The notes under the pieces: model-generated
What the model saw: the letters and a program-made list of their open reading frames with translations, nothing else
The model's database searches: none
What the model was told of the DNA's origin: nothing
Assembly (NCBI GenBank): GCA_914767715.1
Contig: OU612069.1
Location: 19,961,387-20,025,386 of the forward strand
Direction of reading: 5' to 3'
DNA: 64,000 nt
Source: Membranipora membranacea
Lineage: Eukaryota > Bryozoa > Gymnolaemata > Cheilostomatida > Membraniporidae
Part shown: one piece after another, positions 1 to 12,312 of the stretch
Layout: the number at the start of each line of letters is the position of its first letter
Numbering within the stretch: position 1 is the first letter of the stretch
Position numbers and translations under genes: made by a program

Positions 1-1917
1 TACACGGATCCTTGAGGAGAGCTATAGCTATAGCTACATACAGATGTCAGAATCAGAAGCTTCTAAAAAAAAACCGGGTCGTTACTAATAGTAGATAAGT
101 ATCTACAAGTGTATTCATAACCCCCAGTATTTGAATATATATATAAATATATAATATATAGCAACAATGAATGGGAATATGAGATTGAGAAGATGAAGGC
201 AAGAAGAGCCTTTCAATACAAATCTGGTCACAATTAGTTTACTTACTAGTCAAGTAGTCCTTGGGCTGGTAGTTCAGTGGCACAAACAAGCTGCTTATCT
301 CAAACTAAGAATAGGACAGTAATCATTTCTTTGGTGAAATTAGTAGAACTTGTTACAGAACAATTTCCAGTATGTTCCCATCACTGACACAACATCCGCA
401 ATGAACTCTGTGAGTCTTTGATTAGACATCATTGCAACAAATGATGACTATACAAGTGGAAATTCTATTGGCCATCATCTATTGTTCTTTGGAGTTGCCC
501 ATTCCCTCAAAGAGGGAAGACAATTTATTACAAGCTTATTGGGTCAGGGTCCCTGCTGGGACTCCCTTCCTATGAAAAAATATACTTTTACACACATCCT
601 CCCACTGCAACCGCTATTATCTACAATTAGGCTGGAATCATAATGTCTCGATAGGTCTACCGTAGTTCCAGAATCTCAGCAATAACCACCCAACAGAAAT
701 TGTAGCAACAAAGCGCCAGGGGATGGAGACAGATAATCTTTTTCAGAACATCACATATACAAAAGTTTGGTGGAATCCAGTGTCCTAGCATATCCGTGAC
801 ATTGGAATCTCTTCGAACAAGCTCAACCCTGTAAGTGAATAAGAAGTTTGTAGCAGGGATAGGAGCAGGAGGTGTGCCAAAGGATAATCTTGTAATGTAT
901 TATATTTCTGAAATATTTAAAGGAATCAAATAACACCAACAGCCTGTCACTTTCAAGTGAAACCAATATCTACCAACCAAAGAAATATATGGCAGGCTGT
1001 CAAGCTAGCCAATGTGTGTTTGTTCTGATTGGTTGGGTCGGGGTCGGGTTTCAGATCAGAGCCAACACATTGGCTACGTAAGTCTAATGTTGTTATGAGG
1101 CATATTTACAAATATCTTTTGAAAGCTGGCAATCACCTTACGTCTCCGGCAATCCCAGAAAAATGCATTATGGTACACTCTATTGAGTTTCACTCCGTAC
1201 TTACTTCGCAATAAAGTTTCATTGACGGAGCGTTTGTGGATCATTGGAACTTTCTTCTGATCAAGTACGTACCTTAAAGTTCTGTACATATCGAATGGAG
1301 TTATTGACGCATTCTCAGCATTGTACTACAAACCAATAACAAATCAATAAGCGAAGTGGACTCTTACAAAGAGAAGTGATGGGCTCAAATCCAAAAAAAG
1401 CTGCTCATAAGATATTGCTCATGTGCTACACTTATACTTATGATTTCTCACTGAGAGCTGTAGGCTGTAGAATGTATATTTTCTAAACAGAATTCAGAGG
1501 AAAATCCATTCTCAAACCTGTCCATTTCCATGGTTGTACTACTTACAGATCCATCCCACTTATTACCCACACTCACCAGGTAATGACAGAGAAATACTTT
1601 ACTAGAGTAAGAGCATGATAGAGAAACCCTAACGGTTTCCCGCCGAGGTCTTACACTGATATAATAGGTTAGCAAGAAAAATCACCTGTAACATTTCATA
1701 GATCTCCTTATATTCATTTTTGAACCACTCGGGGAAAAACCAGCAGCTGTAGTGGAAGCCTTTCCTCCATCCTGCCGAGCGAAGTTCCCCTAAATGCGCC
1801 GAATCGAGCTCCGTGGTCGCTACCGAATATCAGCAGTGTGTTCTTAAAGGTGCCTACAAGTAAGCAAGCTATCATTATTCGAGGTGCTGATTTGTATTAA
1901 TTGAGTTAAAAAAAATG
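1..1917. other. intergenic, nothing recognised
   Basis: I see no gene here. Open frames of 60 to 75 codons lack splice context or family resemblance. A short imperfect hairpin occurs at about 1006-1076, where GCCAATGTGT is followed about 50 bases later by its complement ACACATTGGC; it may be a remnant of a small foldback element. Confidence 0.5.
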
Positions 1918-2151
1918 GGTTAAAATCGCAAGTGTTGTCTCCATCAGAGGACTGAGAGATATCAGTGCCTTAAGGGCGCGGCCGCCGTATTCGGCGCCAA
2001 GTTGCTCTTAATTTCCAGGCATATCGGAGCACACCTGGGGCGTCATATGAGCCCAGTAGTCAGTAGACTGCAGCGGGATTCCAACCCAGGACCTCCGACG
2101 CCTGCGCATTAGAGGGCAGGCGCTCTAACCAACTGAGCTACCTCCTACTCC
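1918..2151 (-). repeat. tRNA-derived SINE
   Basis: Read on the minus strand, the element begins with a tRNA-like head: an A-box (TAGCTCAGTTGGTTAGAGCG, about 2121-2140) and a B-box-like GGTCCTGGGTTGGAATCC (about 2075-2092). It continues with about 150 bases of non-tRNA body and ends in a T-rich stretch near 1910. The same body, about 75% alike by eye, recurs at 8058-8288 and 13765-13995, so this is a dispersed SINE and not a tRNA gene. No clear target duplication was found. Confidence 0.8.
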
Positions 2152-2161
2152 ATCAAGATGC

Positions 2162-2838
2162 TTTTCACAAATTTATTATAATATTATGATAAATATATGA
2201 TATAATAATAATGTGCAAATACATCAAAATCCTATTCACAAATATATATAATATAATAAATACATAATATGACAATATATATGTAAATAAATAAACGATA
2301 TGATAGAAGACTGGAAACGTATTGCAGTAATTCCAAAAAATGAATAGCACTGATAACTCTCCCATTACAAACTCATTGAAAGTGACATTTTTGTGTGGGT
2401 TGGCGGCCTCCAACGTTTTCGGCTGTTAGGAAAACCACCTGCATCGAAACCCCATGACAAGTACATGTACCTGTTTGTAGTTGTGCCTACCTGCATCAAA
2501 ATGTCTTTTGAAGAATCTGTACTAGTCATTGTCAGCCCTACCTAAAGGGAAGGGATTGTAGTGGCTTAGAAGGTTCAGAAACAACAAAAAGAAATAGTCG
2601 CTGTCCTTGTGTAGTGATAGAAAATCATGTAATATATGCAGCATAGTTTATTGTAAGTAAAAATTTGGATCTTAAAGCATAAACAAATATCCCTATTACC
2701 GATTCTACCTTACTGACCTATTGACCTTACCCTACTGACTTTGTATTATTATCAGTCCCAATTAATCCCTTTTCAACAGTAGGAATCTTTTAAAAAACAA
2801 TCTGAACAGCTGAGATGTACCACACCATGTGTGACAAC
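2162..2838. other. AT-rich intergenic sequence
   Basis: The first part (2165-2330) is very AT-rich, with ATAATAT-type runs that open a spurious 82-codon minus frame. No gene, repeat family or regulatory site was recognised in the remainder. Confidence 0.5.
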
Positions 2839-2851
2839 TTGAATCCGCGAC

Positions 2852-3535
2852 AACTTGGCCCGAGCCAAACTTGCCCGAGCCAAACTTGGCCCGAGCCAAA
2901 CTTGGTCCCAAATATAAAACTCAGCCCGATGTATTGAAACTTGGCCCCAATTAGTAAACCTTGGCCCCAATTAGTAAAACTTGGCCCCATGCAATGAAAC
3001 TTGGCCCCATTTAGTAAAGCTTGGCCCCGGTTAGCAAAACTTGACCCCAAATATGAAACTTGGCCCAATGCAATGAAACTTGGTCCGAAATATAAAACTT
3101 GGCCTCATGTACTGAAAATTCGCCTCAATTACAAAATTGGCCCCATATACTGAAACTTTGCCCCAATTAGTAAACCTTGTCCCCAAATATGAAACTTGGC
3201 CCCATATACTGAAACTTGGCCCCAAGTAGTAAAACTTGGCCCTCAGTACTTGGCCCCAATTAGAAAAACTTAGCCCCATGCAAGGAAACTTGGCCCCAAG
3301 TAGTAAAACTTGGCCCCAAGTACTGAAACTTGGCCCCAATTAGTAAAACTAGGCCCCAAATATGAAACTTGGCCCCATGTACTGAAACTTAGCCCCAATT
3401 AGTAAAACTTGGCCCCCTCATATAAAACTTGGCCCCATGGAATGAAACTTGGTCTCAATTATGAAATCTTGGCCCCAAATATTAAACATGGCCCCATGGA
3501 ATGAAACTTGGCCCCAATTAGTAAAACCTAGCCCT
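2852..3535. repeat. AACTTGGCCC minisatellite array 1
   Basis: About 33 head-to-tail units of roughly 20 bp share the core AAACTTGGCCCC. The spacer takes three recurring forms: AATTAGTA, ATGTACTG or ATGCAATG, and AAATATG. The left edge (2852-2906) has three shorter 16-bp units, AACTTGGCCCGAGCCA, preceded by TGAATCCGCGAC. Frames read through the array on the minus strand give a repetitive MGPSFTNWGQ-like peptide, which is an artefact of the repeat. The same units occur at 6357-6605 and 12064-12312. Confidence 0.9.
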
Positions 3536-3623
3536 AGCTTTCAATTAAAGAACAACAAACATATCAATGTTTCATTACAATTTCACATCGAGACAACAAA
3601 TGTTATAATAAAATAAATGAATA

Positions 3624-4054
3624 TAATAAGCCAGGGGCGTATATTCTAAAAAATTTCACTCACTGACTTTTCAGAGATGAGCCTAATAATCGGGCGCAGC
3701 CCGATCCACACGCCGTAGGCGTGGCGGGGAGGGTGTGGGAGGGGCGCTTAAGCGCCCTCCCACCACGGAAATTTTTGCATATCGGTAGCAAAATAGTGCA
3801 AGCAGAGAGGTATTTCAATAGCTCACTGAGCTGTTGGCTACTTTCAGAAAACAACTCAATAGCAGTAGAAGATTACGGTGAAAATTCTCCAGTTATAAAG
3901 CACCCATTTGAAAAAAAACTGACCTTGATGGGATTCGAACCCACAACAATTTTATTAACAGTGATTATAAGGCGGACGCTCTACACACTGAGCTATTCAG
4001 CCACTCACGGAAATCGGTGGGCCGTGAGTGCTAATATACGCCACTGTAATAAGC
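3624..4054. mobile_element. hAT-type MITE with 8-bp target duplication
   Basis: The element (3632-4046, 415 bp) starts CAGGGGCGTATATT and ends with the complement of CAGTGGCGTATATT, so it has 14-bp terminal inverted repeats with one mismatch. It is flanked by a perfect 8-bp direct repeat, TAATAAGC (3624-3631 and 4047-4054). An 8-bp duplication with CAG-type ends is diagnostic of the hAT superfamily. There is no transposase, so it is non-autonomous. Inside are GC-rich short palindromes (3690-3770) and a tRNA-like segment. The right end lies 15 bases from the start of the 5.7-kb tandem duplication. Confidence 0.85.
3921..4002 (-). repeat. tRNA-like segment inside hAT MITE
   Basis: On the minus strand there is a good A-box (TAGCTCAGTGTGTAGAGCG, about 3977-3995) and an exact B-box core (GGGTTCGAATCCC, about 3930-3942), 33 bases apart. 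The arms do not fold into a full cloverleaf by eye, and the segment sits inside a transposon, so I call it tRNA-derived sequence and not a tRNA gene. It could still carry a working internal Pol III promoter. Confidence 0.65.
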
Positions 4055-6356
4055 ACCACTTTAATCTGTATTATCAAACTCTGTGTACAGACCCGGGACT
4101 TCTTTGTTCTTCTTTCACAGTTAGAAGAGATGGAAACACTTTATAAAACCAGGATTCAACCAAAGTAAATTACGTTGACATCATATGTGCGCAGCAATTC
4201 CATTTCATATCTTGCATGAAATCAAGGAGACGTGATGGTAACTCCACCTGTTTGTGAGTGATAACTCTGGGTAATGAAGAATGGGCTGATCTTTTATATA
4301 TCCGATATAAAAATATTTGTTACCTCTCATGTTGTACGAAGACTGGGGAAATTGATCTGCAAATCTGTTATAATATGACAGTGCATTATTATCCACTATT
4401 TAGGCGGTATTAAATTAGTGATTGGTCATCCAAATCTACTGGATACTTAATATTTTCCACTCCTGAGGTTGGATAGAGAATACTCAGTGCTGACAGACTA
4501 TGAGCCAAATTGCTATGAATGACACATTGCATCAGTTATGGGGATCTGACTAGCTATCAGCTTATCAGCTATATGTCATATCTTAGTATATTCCGATCAC
4601 ATAGGGTGATATCCAGATTGATGGATGTAGATCCTCGGTAAGCCAATCTGCAATATGTGATACCGCAGTATCTTCTACTCTCATAGGGTTGTATAGCGAT
4701 TGGTGGGTGCCAATCTGTTGAAGATTTTCTTGCCGCAAGTGGACTATAGTGTAGGAGTTTCTTGTACAAATGTTCACCTGCCCAGTTCCTATTATGAAAG
4801 ACTGTTCTACAATATGACCTGGCGATGCAGCTAGTTGGTCACGTCATTGACACTATATTTTATATTTCTATTTCTATATTTTCATCTTGATCAAATGAGC
4901 TTCAATGTGGCATATATTAAGTATTACAGACAAAATCAACCTAAATAAACAGTCCATATAATGAGCTGCAATAAAAATGAACATGCTAATTGTTTACGCA
5001 TTTCTGGTCTGCTTACTGTATGTATATTTCTGGAGTTATCTGTGTCATGCTTATAAGAAGGCAATTCTGAATTCAAACATCAGCCACAGTATTTTGGTTT
5101 GTGATAATTGCATCATACAATTTTTGCAAACCTGTGAACTTGCCATGCCAACAAGGGTTCCATATTGCTCATGTTTGCATGCTTACTCAGGAATGAAAGC
5201 TAAATGTGTTCTAACTAAGAATTATATGGTCGATGGTGAAATGTAAATTTTTAAAATAAATGATCATGATGGTGATTTGTAAACAACACAAGGAATGATA
5301 AAAGTGATTTGCAGCTTAAAGTTTGGTTATTCATAGATCTGCACATTCTGATTGTAATGGCATATTTCATTCCACCTTACATTATAAATGGAAAGTTGGC
5401 TGGACATATTTATTATAGTGCGTAGAGGCCTAACTCTGCAACCTAGCCACAGCAGCATTTCAAGCCCTTTGAGAATTTTGTTGAGTATTATTATGTCAAA
5501 AAGTTATGTAAAGTTAAAACACACTCCATCTTGTTCTCACTTTCGATCTGGTACAGAAAATTAATGGAAAATATCAAACAGTTAATACGCGCAAAGTGTT
5601 GCTAGGATCATCTGATACCAAATGTTAACACCCAACTACTTGATGTAGCCAGTAGGATGATTTCATTTTTCTTGTGATTCTATTCATTACTTGGGAAACA
5701 TCAATTTCAGTACACAAACTATAATTATTCTTACAGGATTATATGCTTTGATTGTGTTATTTGGAGTTTTCTCCTCATCTCCGAAAATATGACTACTCCT
5801 TTTTAAGGTTTAATGTAAGTAAAAAATCTGATTGTATGATCAATCTGTTTAGAAGAGATCATTCTGTTGTGGGAATTGCAAGTATCTAAAAATAAATAAT
5901 TAATGAGTAAATTTCTAAATATACAATTGTAAATATACAATAATTCACAACAGATCTGAGGCTCGAATCAAAATTAATTATGATTTTCTCTTAGAGTACT
6001 CTTCAAATGTCATACACATAGACTTTCAAAAAATTAGCTTGCATATTGCAATGACAGTAGACTCTCGAATACAGCTAATATTTTCGCCACCTTTGCATAA
6101 CGCCAAACATGCTGTCCAAATAACCATTATTGTGGCCAAAGAAATTTTTTTGAAAGTTCTCACATACGAAGCCGCTTTCATTAACCATGGTGCACACAGG
6201 AAATTCCAAAATAATTTTTCATTGCATCTTCATTTTTATTGAATTTAACCAAAAAGAATGGGACTTTTGAGGTCTTTTTAGGGACTTTTGAGGTGCTTTT
6301 TGGCATTCTTTTGCGTTAAATTCATGAAAACTGAAGATGCAATGAAAAATTCTGTT

Positions 6357-6605
6357 GGCTCGGGCCCAGTTTGGCTCGGGCCGAGTTTGGCTCGGGCCAA
6401 GTTTGGCTCGGGCCAAGTTTGGCTCAGGCCAAGTTGTCGCGGATTCAGTAAATCTTGGCCCCAAATATAAAACTTGGCCCGATGCAATGGAACTTGGCCC
6501 CAATTAGTAAAACTTGGCCCCAAGTACTGAAACTTGGCCCAAATTAGTAAAGCTTGGCCCCAATTAGTAAAACTTGGCCCCAAGTACTGAAACTTGGCCC
6601 CACAT
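6357..6605. repeat. AACTTGGCCC minisatellite array 2, with orientation switch
   Basis: From 6357 to about 6440 there are five 16-bp units GGCTCGGGCCAAGTTT. Then comes a GTCGCGGATTCA spacer, and then about eight 20-bp units of AAACTTGGCCCC type in the opposite orientation, to about 6605. In array 1 the two unit types run in the same orientation and the same spacer lies outside. Array 2 can therefore fold back across the spacer. Confidence 0.88.
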
Positions 6606-7472
6606 AGTAAAATTAGTAAAATACCAAAGTCAATTACCTTAACTGGTCGTTACGACATATGCTATTTTTTTTGGTCATGCGTTTAGATTATGAAATAAAC
6701 TTGTGTGTAGCTGCAATAAACTTTTATTTAATATAATTAATCATCAGAAGCATCGATTTAAAAAAATGAAAGAGAATTATGCGTGTGTAGTAATAGTTAC
6801 CTTATTATTGAATATAAAACTACAGAAGAACACAAAAGCCACTGTATGCAGGCAAAAATGATAATCCGTTCTTGCAAAATTAAAAATTGTTTCCATTATA
6901 GAGACATAATGAATTTTTTTAGATTGAATGTGTGATTAAAAATGAGATGTTTATATAGTTTGATGGAAAATATTAAATAGAGTAAGCAGCTAGAGTATTT
7001 ATGTAATATCTAAACCTGCGCTCAAACCAATAGTTCTTTGAGTTTTATGCAACCGAAAATTTGGTTTTCAAGTGATAATACTTCAGTACTACCATGTACT
7101 AAGATGAAAACTATTGAGAGACAAAATAGAATTTCTTCTGAGATTAGAACTGAGGTAACAATAAGCCAATTTACAATGGTCGTTGCAAAAATATAAATGA
7201 TACAGTATGGGCAGTTAGATTGTTAGCTATTTACAAAACTTAGTTTCACAGTCTCCTAAGAGATAATTAATACATAGGTACCACCATGTAAAGTGATGAA
7301 AAAAAATATGAGATAAAATACAAATTTCTGTGATAAGAAATGAGATGAAAATCAGAGAATTTATAATGATGATGCAGCAAACTAAATGAAACATAATTGG
7401 CAGTAAGATTCTAAGTCTATCAATGCCATGAACTATTTACAATGCGTGTGTATGATATAATTATAGGTTGAT

Positions 7473-7727
7473 CTACAGCTCCTGCTCAGAAGCTGTGAAT
7501 TGTTCATTCACATCTTCGGAGCGAGAGTCGTCCTCAACGGCAGGCAGCATATGGTATGCCATATTTATTATTTGCCTGTAATAAATATTGTCTTCATCGA
7601 GTCGATCCCAGGCTTTTACCCAAAACCTGTTGAGTCTTTCACATTTTAATTTTTTAGTTAGACTGCTAAAGCCTGCTGAAATCTCTTTCAGCTCCAGTTC
7701 TACAGAAGATGACTCCTTCCGTAATCT
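7473..7727 (-). CDS. 84-codon coding-like frame, copy 1
   Basis: An open minus-strand frame without a useful ATG near its start, ending in TAG at 7473-7475. Its composition looks protein-like: acidic and leucine-rich, with the tract FWVKAWDRLDEDNIYYRQ in the middle and an acidic tail ending ASEQEL. It could be the last exon of a gene or the tail of a transposon protein; I do not recognise the family. About 40 bases upstream is a 26-base segment with good acceptor and donor signals (about 7764-7789), but the implied intron would be only about 51 bases, so I do not join them. An identical frame lies in the second tandem copy. Confidence 0.35.
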   Translation of the reverse strand, partial: RLRKESSSVELELKEISAGFSSLTKKLKCERLNRFWVKAWDRLDEDNIYYRQIINMAYHMLPAVEDDSRSEDVNEQFTASEQEL

Positions 7728-8057
7728 TCAATCAACATAAATGTTGGGGGCTTAACAAACTCTCACCTGGCGATTAAACTTGTTATGCCAGCCTGAAAAC
7801 GGAAACAATTTTATTCAATATGCACACATAGCTCCTGTTTTAAAGAAGCCTGTGAATATTATTTACTTTCAAGCTATGGTAACGCCTCCTAATATTTGGT
7901 ATCATGGAACATGGCAGTGTGCAGATAATAACAATGGAGTGCTGGCATTCACGATCAGTATTTGTTAGCGTAGCAGGAAAGAATATCCGCCTATTTCAAA
8001 GACTGATTGTATCTATCAGTTATTTTAATACATTCATTTAAAAGTACGGGATAAAAA

Positions 8058-8288
8058 TGGTAAACAATCGAAAGTTTATTGTCTCTGTCAGAAGGCTGAG
8101 AAAAAGAGGCATCTTAAGGGCGAGGCCACTATCTCAGGCACAATGTTCTCAGTTTTTAGGCAGGTAGGAGCACACCTGGGTCACAGTGCCCAGTAGTAAA
8201 TGGACTGCAGTGGGACTGGAACCCAGAACCTCTCATTACATGCGTGTTTGAGATCAGGTGCTTAAACCAATCGGCTATCACCTACTCC
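8058..8288 (-). repeat. tRNA-derived SINE, copy 1
   Basis: Same family as 1918-2151: on the minus strand a degenerate A-box (TAGCCGATTGGTTTAAGC), a B-box-like GGTTCTGGGTTCCAGTCC, then the shared body containing GGTGTGCTCC and GCCTTAAG-like blocks. Confidence 0.75.
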
Positions 8289-11200
8289 AGGCATATTGAA
8301 ATAAACTGACTGATACAGTGACATACTCATCTCATTCAGTATAGCAAGTAAACACAGAGAATTCAAAACAAAATATTGGAGTTGCATCCATCTGAGCAAA
8401 CAGTACATTATGTCTAGTTACTTGAGATTTTTGGAATTAGGGTGGCTAGTTGAGAACAAGCTTCATCATCAACTACATGCCCCTCAGAGTGCCACAAACG
8501 CAGCCTCAACCACAGTTTTTACTTTTTCTCCCATACAAACTCATAAATAGCTGACAACTTAAGTCACCTAGTGGCGTCTGATCAAGTCATGCCTTGTGTT
8601 GAATTTACGGGGATTTTATATTATTTATTTATTTATATTGCACATTTATTCTGCAGATAAAGAACTTTCAATAGAAATTCAACAATCAAGGAAGCATTGC
8701 ACACTGTAACCTTGTGGTATTGAGATGCGATCCTATCATAATCACAGTGGAGGAATAGGAGTGATCATCACAGGATTTTATTTACCAAACTTAATAACAA
8801 TATATATATAATATATGAGATAAATAAATAACTCTAAACTATATAACATATGAAATATTATACCCTAATTAAGCCGGTTTGTAGTGAGGAGGAAACAGGT
8901 AACAACTGTAGACTTAACAATAGCATTTTATACCTTATAGTTTTGGAGGATGCAATGTCACCTTTTGTATGCATCGTTTGAATGATGTACTTTTGTTGTA
9001 TCTAATGGCATAGCGTTTGTTGACCAAATAAAATATTAGATCAGACAATCACACATAGGTATGTATTTTTTATTCTTTATTTTTCTTCATAACAAAGTAA
9101 ATTTTTAATTGCAACAATCTCATTTACCTGTACTCTCTGTATTTTTAAACCAGCTTTTGTGTATCCTTGTAGTTCAAACTCACTTTTCTAATTAACTCAA
9201 TTAGCATTTTCTTTTGAAAGTAATCCTTTTTATCTCTGTTTTCTGGAATAATTTACTACCAGAGTATGTAATATATATTTTACCTTAGTTGACAAACTCT
9301 GAATCAGCCACTTGGCTTTCAGAAATATGACTGCACATCATGTGACCAGTCATCAAACGTGACCGGTCGAGGCGGTTGATATTATGAAGTCGGATAGGCT
9401 GTCAATATTCTGAAGCAGATATCTATCATGAAACAATTTTTTTCAGAGTGCGCTACAATGTAATGTCAGTCATATGGTATGGGTGCTCACTTTCATTGAC
9501 TGTTTCACAACGCCATGAACAAACAAAACAACTGAACATCAGCTGTTTTCTTACATGCAGCTCATCCCAGATGCTTATCTGTCTCGTTTTGATCTCATTT
9601 ATTTTCTTTCCTATGCTTTTATACGACCTTATTGAATTCTTTGGTTTCTACCAGGAGATTCTTTTACCTGGGAAGTTTTGATTGGAAACTTCTTGTTTTT
9701 TTAATTTCGATTTTTGTAAGCATTTATCTGCTGATACAACAAAATGAATGAACAGCTACATATATAGTTCAAGGTTATTATCAAACTCTGTGTACAGACC
9801 CGGGACTTCTTCGTTCCTCTTTCACAGTTAGAAGAGATGGAAACACTTTATAAAACCAGGATTCAACCAAAGTAAATTACGTTGACATCATATGTGCGCA
9901 GCAATTCCATTTCATATCTTGCATGAAATCAAGGAGACGTGATGGTAACTCCACCTGTTTGTGAGTGATAACTCTGGGTAATGAAGAATGGGCTGATCTT
10001 TTATATATCCGATATAAAAATATTTGTTACCTCTCATGTTGTACGAAGACTGGGGAAATTGATCTGCAAATCTGTTATAATATGACAGTGCATTATCATC
10101 CACTATTTAGGCGGTATTAAATTAGTGATTGGTCATCCAAATCTACTGGATACTTAATATTTTCCACTCCTGAGGTTGGATAGAGAATACTCAGTGCTGA
10201 CAGACTATGAGCCAAATTGCTATGAATGACACATTGCATCAGTTATGGGGATCTGACTAGCTATCAGCTTATCAGCTATATGTCATATCTTAGTATATTC
10301 CGATCACATAGGGTGATATCCAGATTGATGGATGTAGATCCTCGGTAAGCCAATCTGCAATATGTGATACCGCAGTATCTTCTACTCTCATAGGGTTGTA
10401 TAGCGATTGGTGGGTGCCAATCTGTTGAAGATTTTCTTGCCGCAAGTGGACTATAGTGTAGGAGTTTCTTGTACAAATGTTCACCTGCCCAGTTCCTATT
10501 ATGAAAGACTGTTCTACAATATGACCTGGCGATGCAGCTAGTTGGTCACGTCATTGACACTATATTTTATATTTCTATTTCTATATTTTCATCTTGATCA
10601 AATGAGCTTCAATGTGGCATATATTAAGTATTACAGACAAAATCAACCTAAATAAACAGTCCATATAATGAGCTGCAATAAAAATGAACATGCTAATTGT
10701 TTACGCATTTCTGGTCTGCTTACTGTATGTATATTTCTGGAGTTATCTGTGTCATGCTTATAAGAAGGCAATTCTGAATTCAAACATCAGCCACAGTATT
10801 TTGGTTTGTGATAATTGCATCATACAATTTTTGCAAACCTGTGAACTTGCCATGCCAACAAGGGTTCCATATTGCTCATGTTTGCATGCTTACTCAGGAA
10901 TGAAAGCTAAATGTGTTCTAACTAAGAATTATATGGTCGATGGTGAAATGTAAATTTTTAAAATAAATGATCATGATGGTGATTTGTAAACAACACAAGG
11001 AATGATAAAAGTGATTTGCAGCTTAAAGTTTGGTTATTCATAGATCTGCACATTCTGATTGTAATGGCATATTTCATTCCACCTTACATTATAAATGGAA
11101 AGTTGGCTGGACATATTTATTATAGTGCGTAGAGGCCTAACTCTGCAACCTAGCCACAGCAGCATTTCAAGCCCTTTGAGAATTTTGTTGAGTATTATTA

Positions 11201-12063
11201 TGTCAAAAAGTTATGTAAAGTTAAAACACACTCCTTCTTGTTCTCACTTTCGATCTGGTACAGAAAATTAATGGAAAATATCAAACAGTTAATACGCGCA
11301 AAGTGTTGCTAGGATCATCTGATACCAAATGTTAACACCCAACTACTTGATGTAGCCAGTAGGATGATTTCATTTTTCTTGTGATTCTATTCATTACTTG
11401 GGAAACATCAATTTCAGTACACAAACTATAATTATTCTTACAGGATTATATGCTTTGATTGTGTTATTTGGAGTTTTCTCCTCATCTCCGAAAATATGAC
11501 TACTCCTTTTTAAGGTTTAATGTAAGTAAAAAATCTGATTGTATGATCAATCTGTTTAGAAGAGATCATTCTGTTGTGGGAATTGCAAGTATCTAAAAAT
11601 AAATAATTAATGAGTAAATTTCTAAATATACAATTGTAAATATACAATAATTCACAACAGATCTGAGGCTCGAATCAAAGTTAATTATGATTTTCTCTTA
11701 GAGTACTCTTCAAATGTCATACACATAGACTTTCAAAAAATTAGCTTGCATATTGCAATGACAGTAGACTCTCGAATACAGCTAATATTTTCGCCACCTT
11801 TGCATAGCGCCAAACATGCTGTCCAAATAACCATTATTGTGGCCAAAGAAATTTTTTTGAAAGTTCTCACATACGAAGCCGCTTTCATTAACCATGGTGC
11901 ACACAGGAAATTCCAAAATAATTTTTCATTGCATCTTCATTTTTATTGAATTTAACCAAAAAGAATGGGACTTTTGAGGTCTTTTTAGGGACTTTTGAGG
12001 TGCTTTTTGGCATTCTTTTGCGTTAAATTCATGAAAACTGAAGATGCAATGAAAAATTCTGTT

Positions 12064-12312
12064 GGCTCGGGCCCAGTTTGGCTCGGGCCAAGTTTGGCTC
12101 GGGCCAAGTTTGGCTCGGGCCAAGTTTGGCTCAGGCCAAGTTGTCGCGGATTCAGTAAATCTTGGCCCCAAATATAAAACTTGGCCCGATGCAATGGAAC
12201 TTGGCCCCAATTAGTAAAACTTGGCCCCAAGTACTGAAACTTGGCCCAAATTAGTAAAGCTTGGCCCCAATTAGTAAAACTTGGCCCCAAGTACTGAAAC
12301 TTGGCCCCACAT
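12064..12312. repeat. AACTTGGCCC minisatellite array 2, second copy
   Basis: Duplicate of 6357-6605. The visible difference is one base in the second 16-bp unit (CCGAG in copy 1, CCAAG here), so the array has not changed length since the duplication. Confidence 0.9.

Larger units (their letters stand above)
4070..9776. repeat. 5,707-bp tandem duplication, copy 1
   Basis: This unit recurs immediately downstream at a constant offset of 5,707 bases from end to end, so there are no net indels. By eye I counted about 12 substitutions, for example two near 4103-4110, one at 4393, one at 6105 and one at 9609. That is about 0.2% divergence. The left edge is set by the change of flank at 4069/4070 and the right edge at 9776/9777. 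Contents: an 84-codon minus frame, minisatellite array 2, one SINE, and otherwise AT-rich non-coding sequence. It is either a very recent duplication or an assembly artefact. Confidence 0.95.

Noticed and set aside
2060-2151. Possible tRNA gene on the minus strand
   Set aside because: A- and B-boxes are present, but the sequence is followed by a SINE body found at two other loci, and the anticodon and acceptor arms do not fold properly by eye.
2773-3339. Long overlapping minus-strand frames with a repetitive MGPSFTNWGQ-like peptide
   Set aside because: They are translations of the minisatellite: a unit length near 21 bases keeps frames open. No start context, splice sites or family likeness.
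4977-5246. 89-codon plus-strand frame with a hydrophobic start (also at 10684-10953)
   Set aside because: AT-rich DNA often gives hydrophobic frames. Identity between the two copies only reflects the tandem duplication, and there is no splice or family support.
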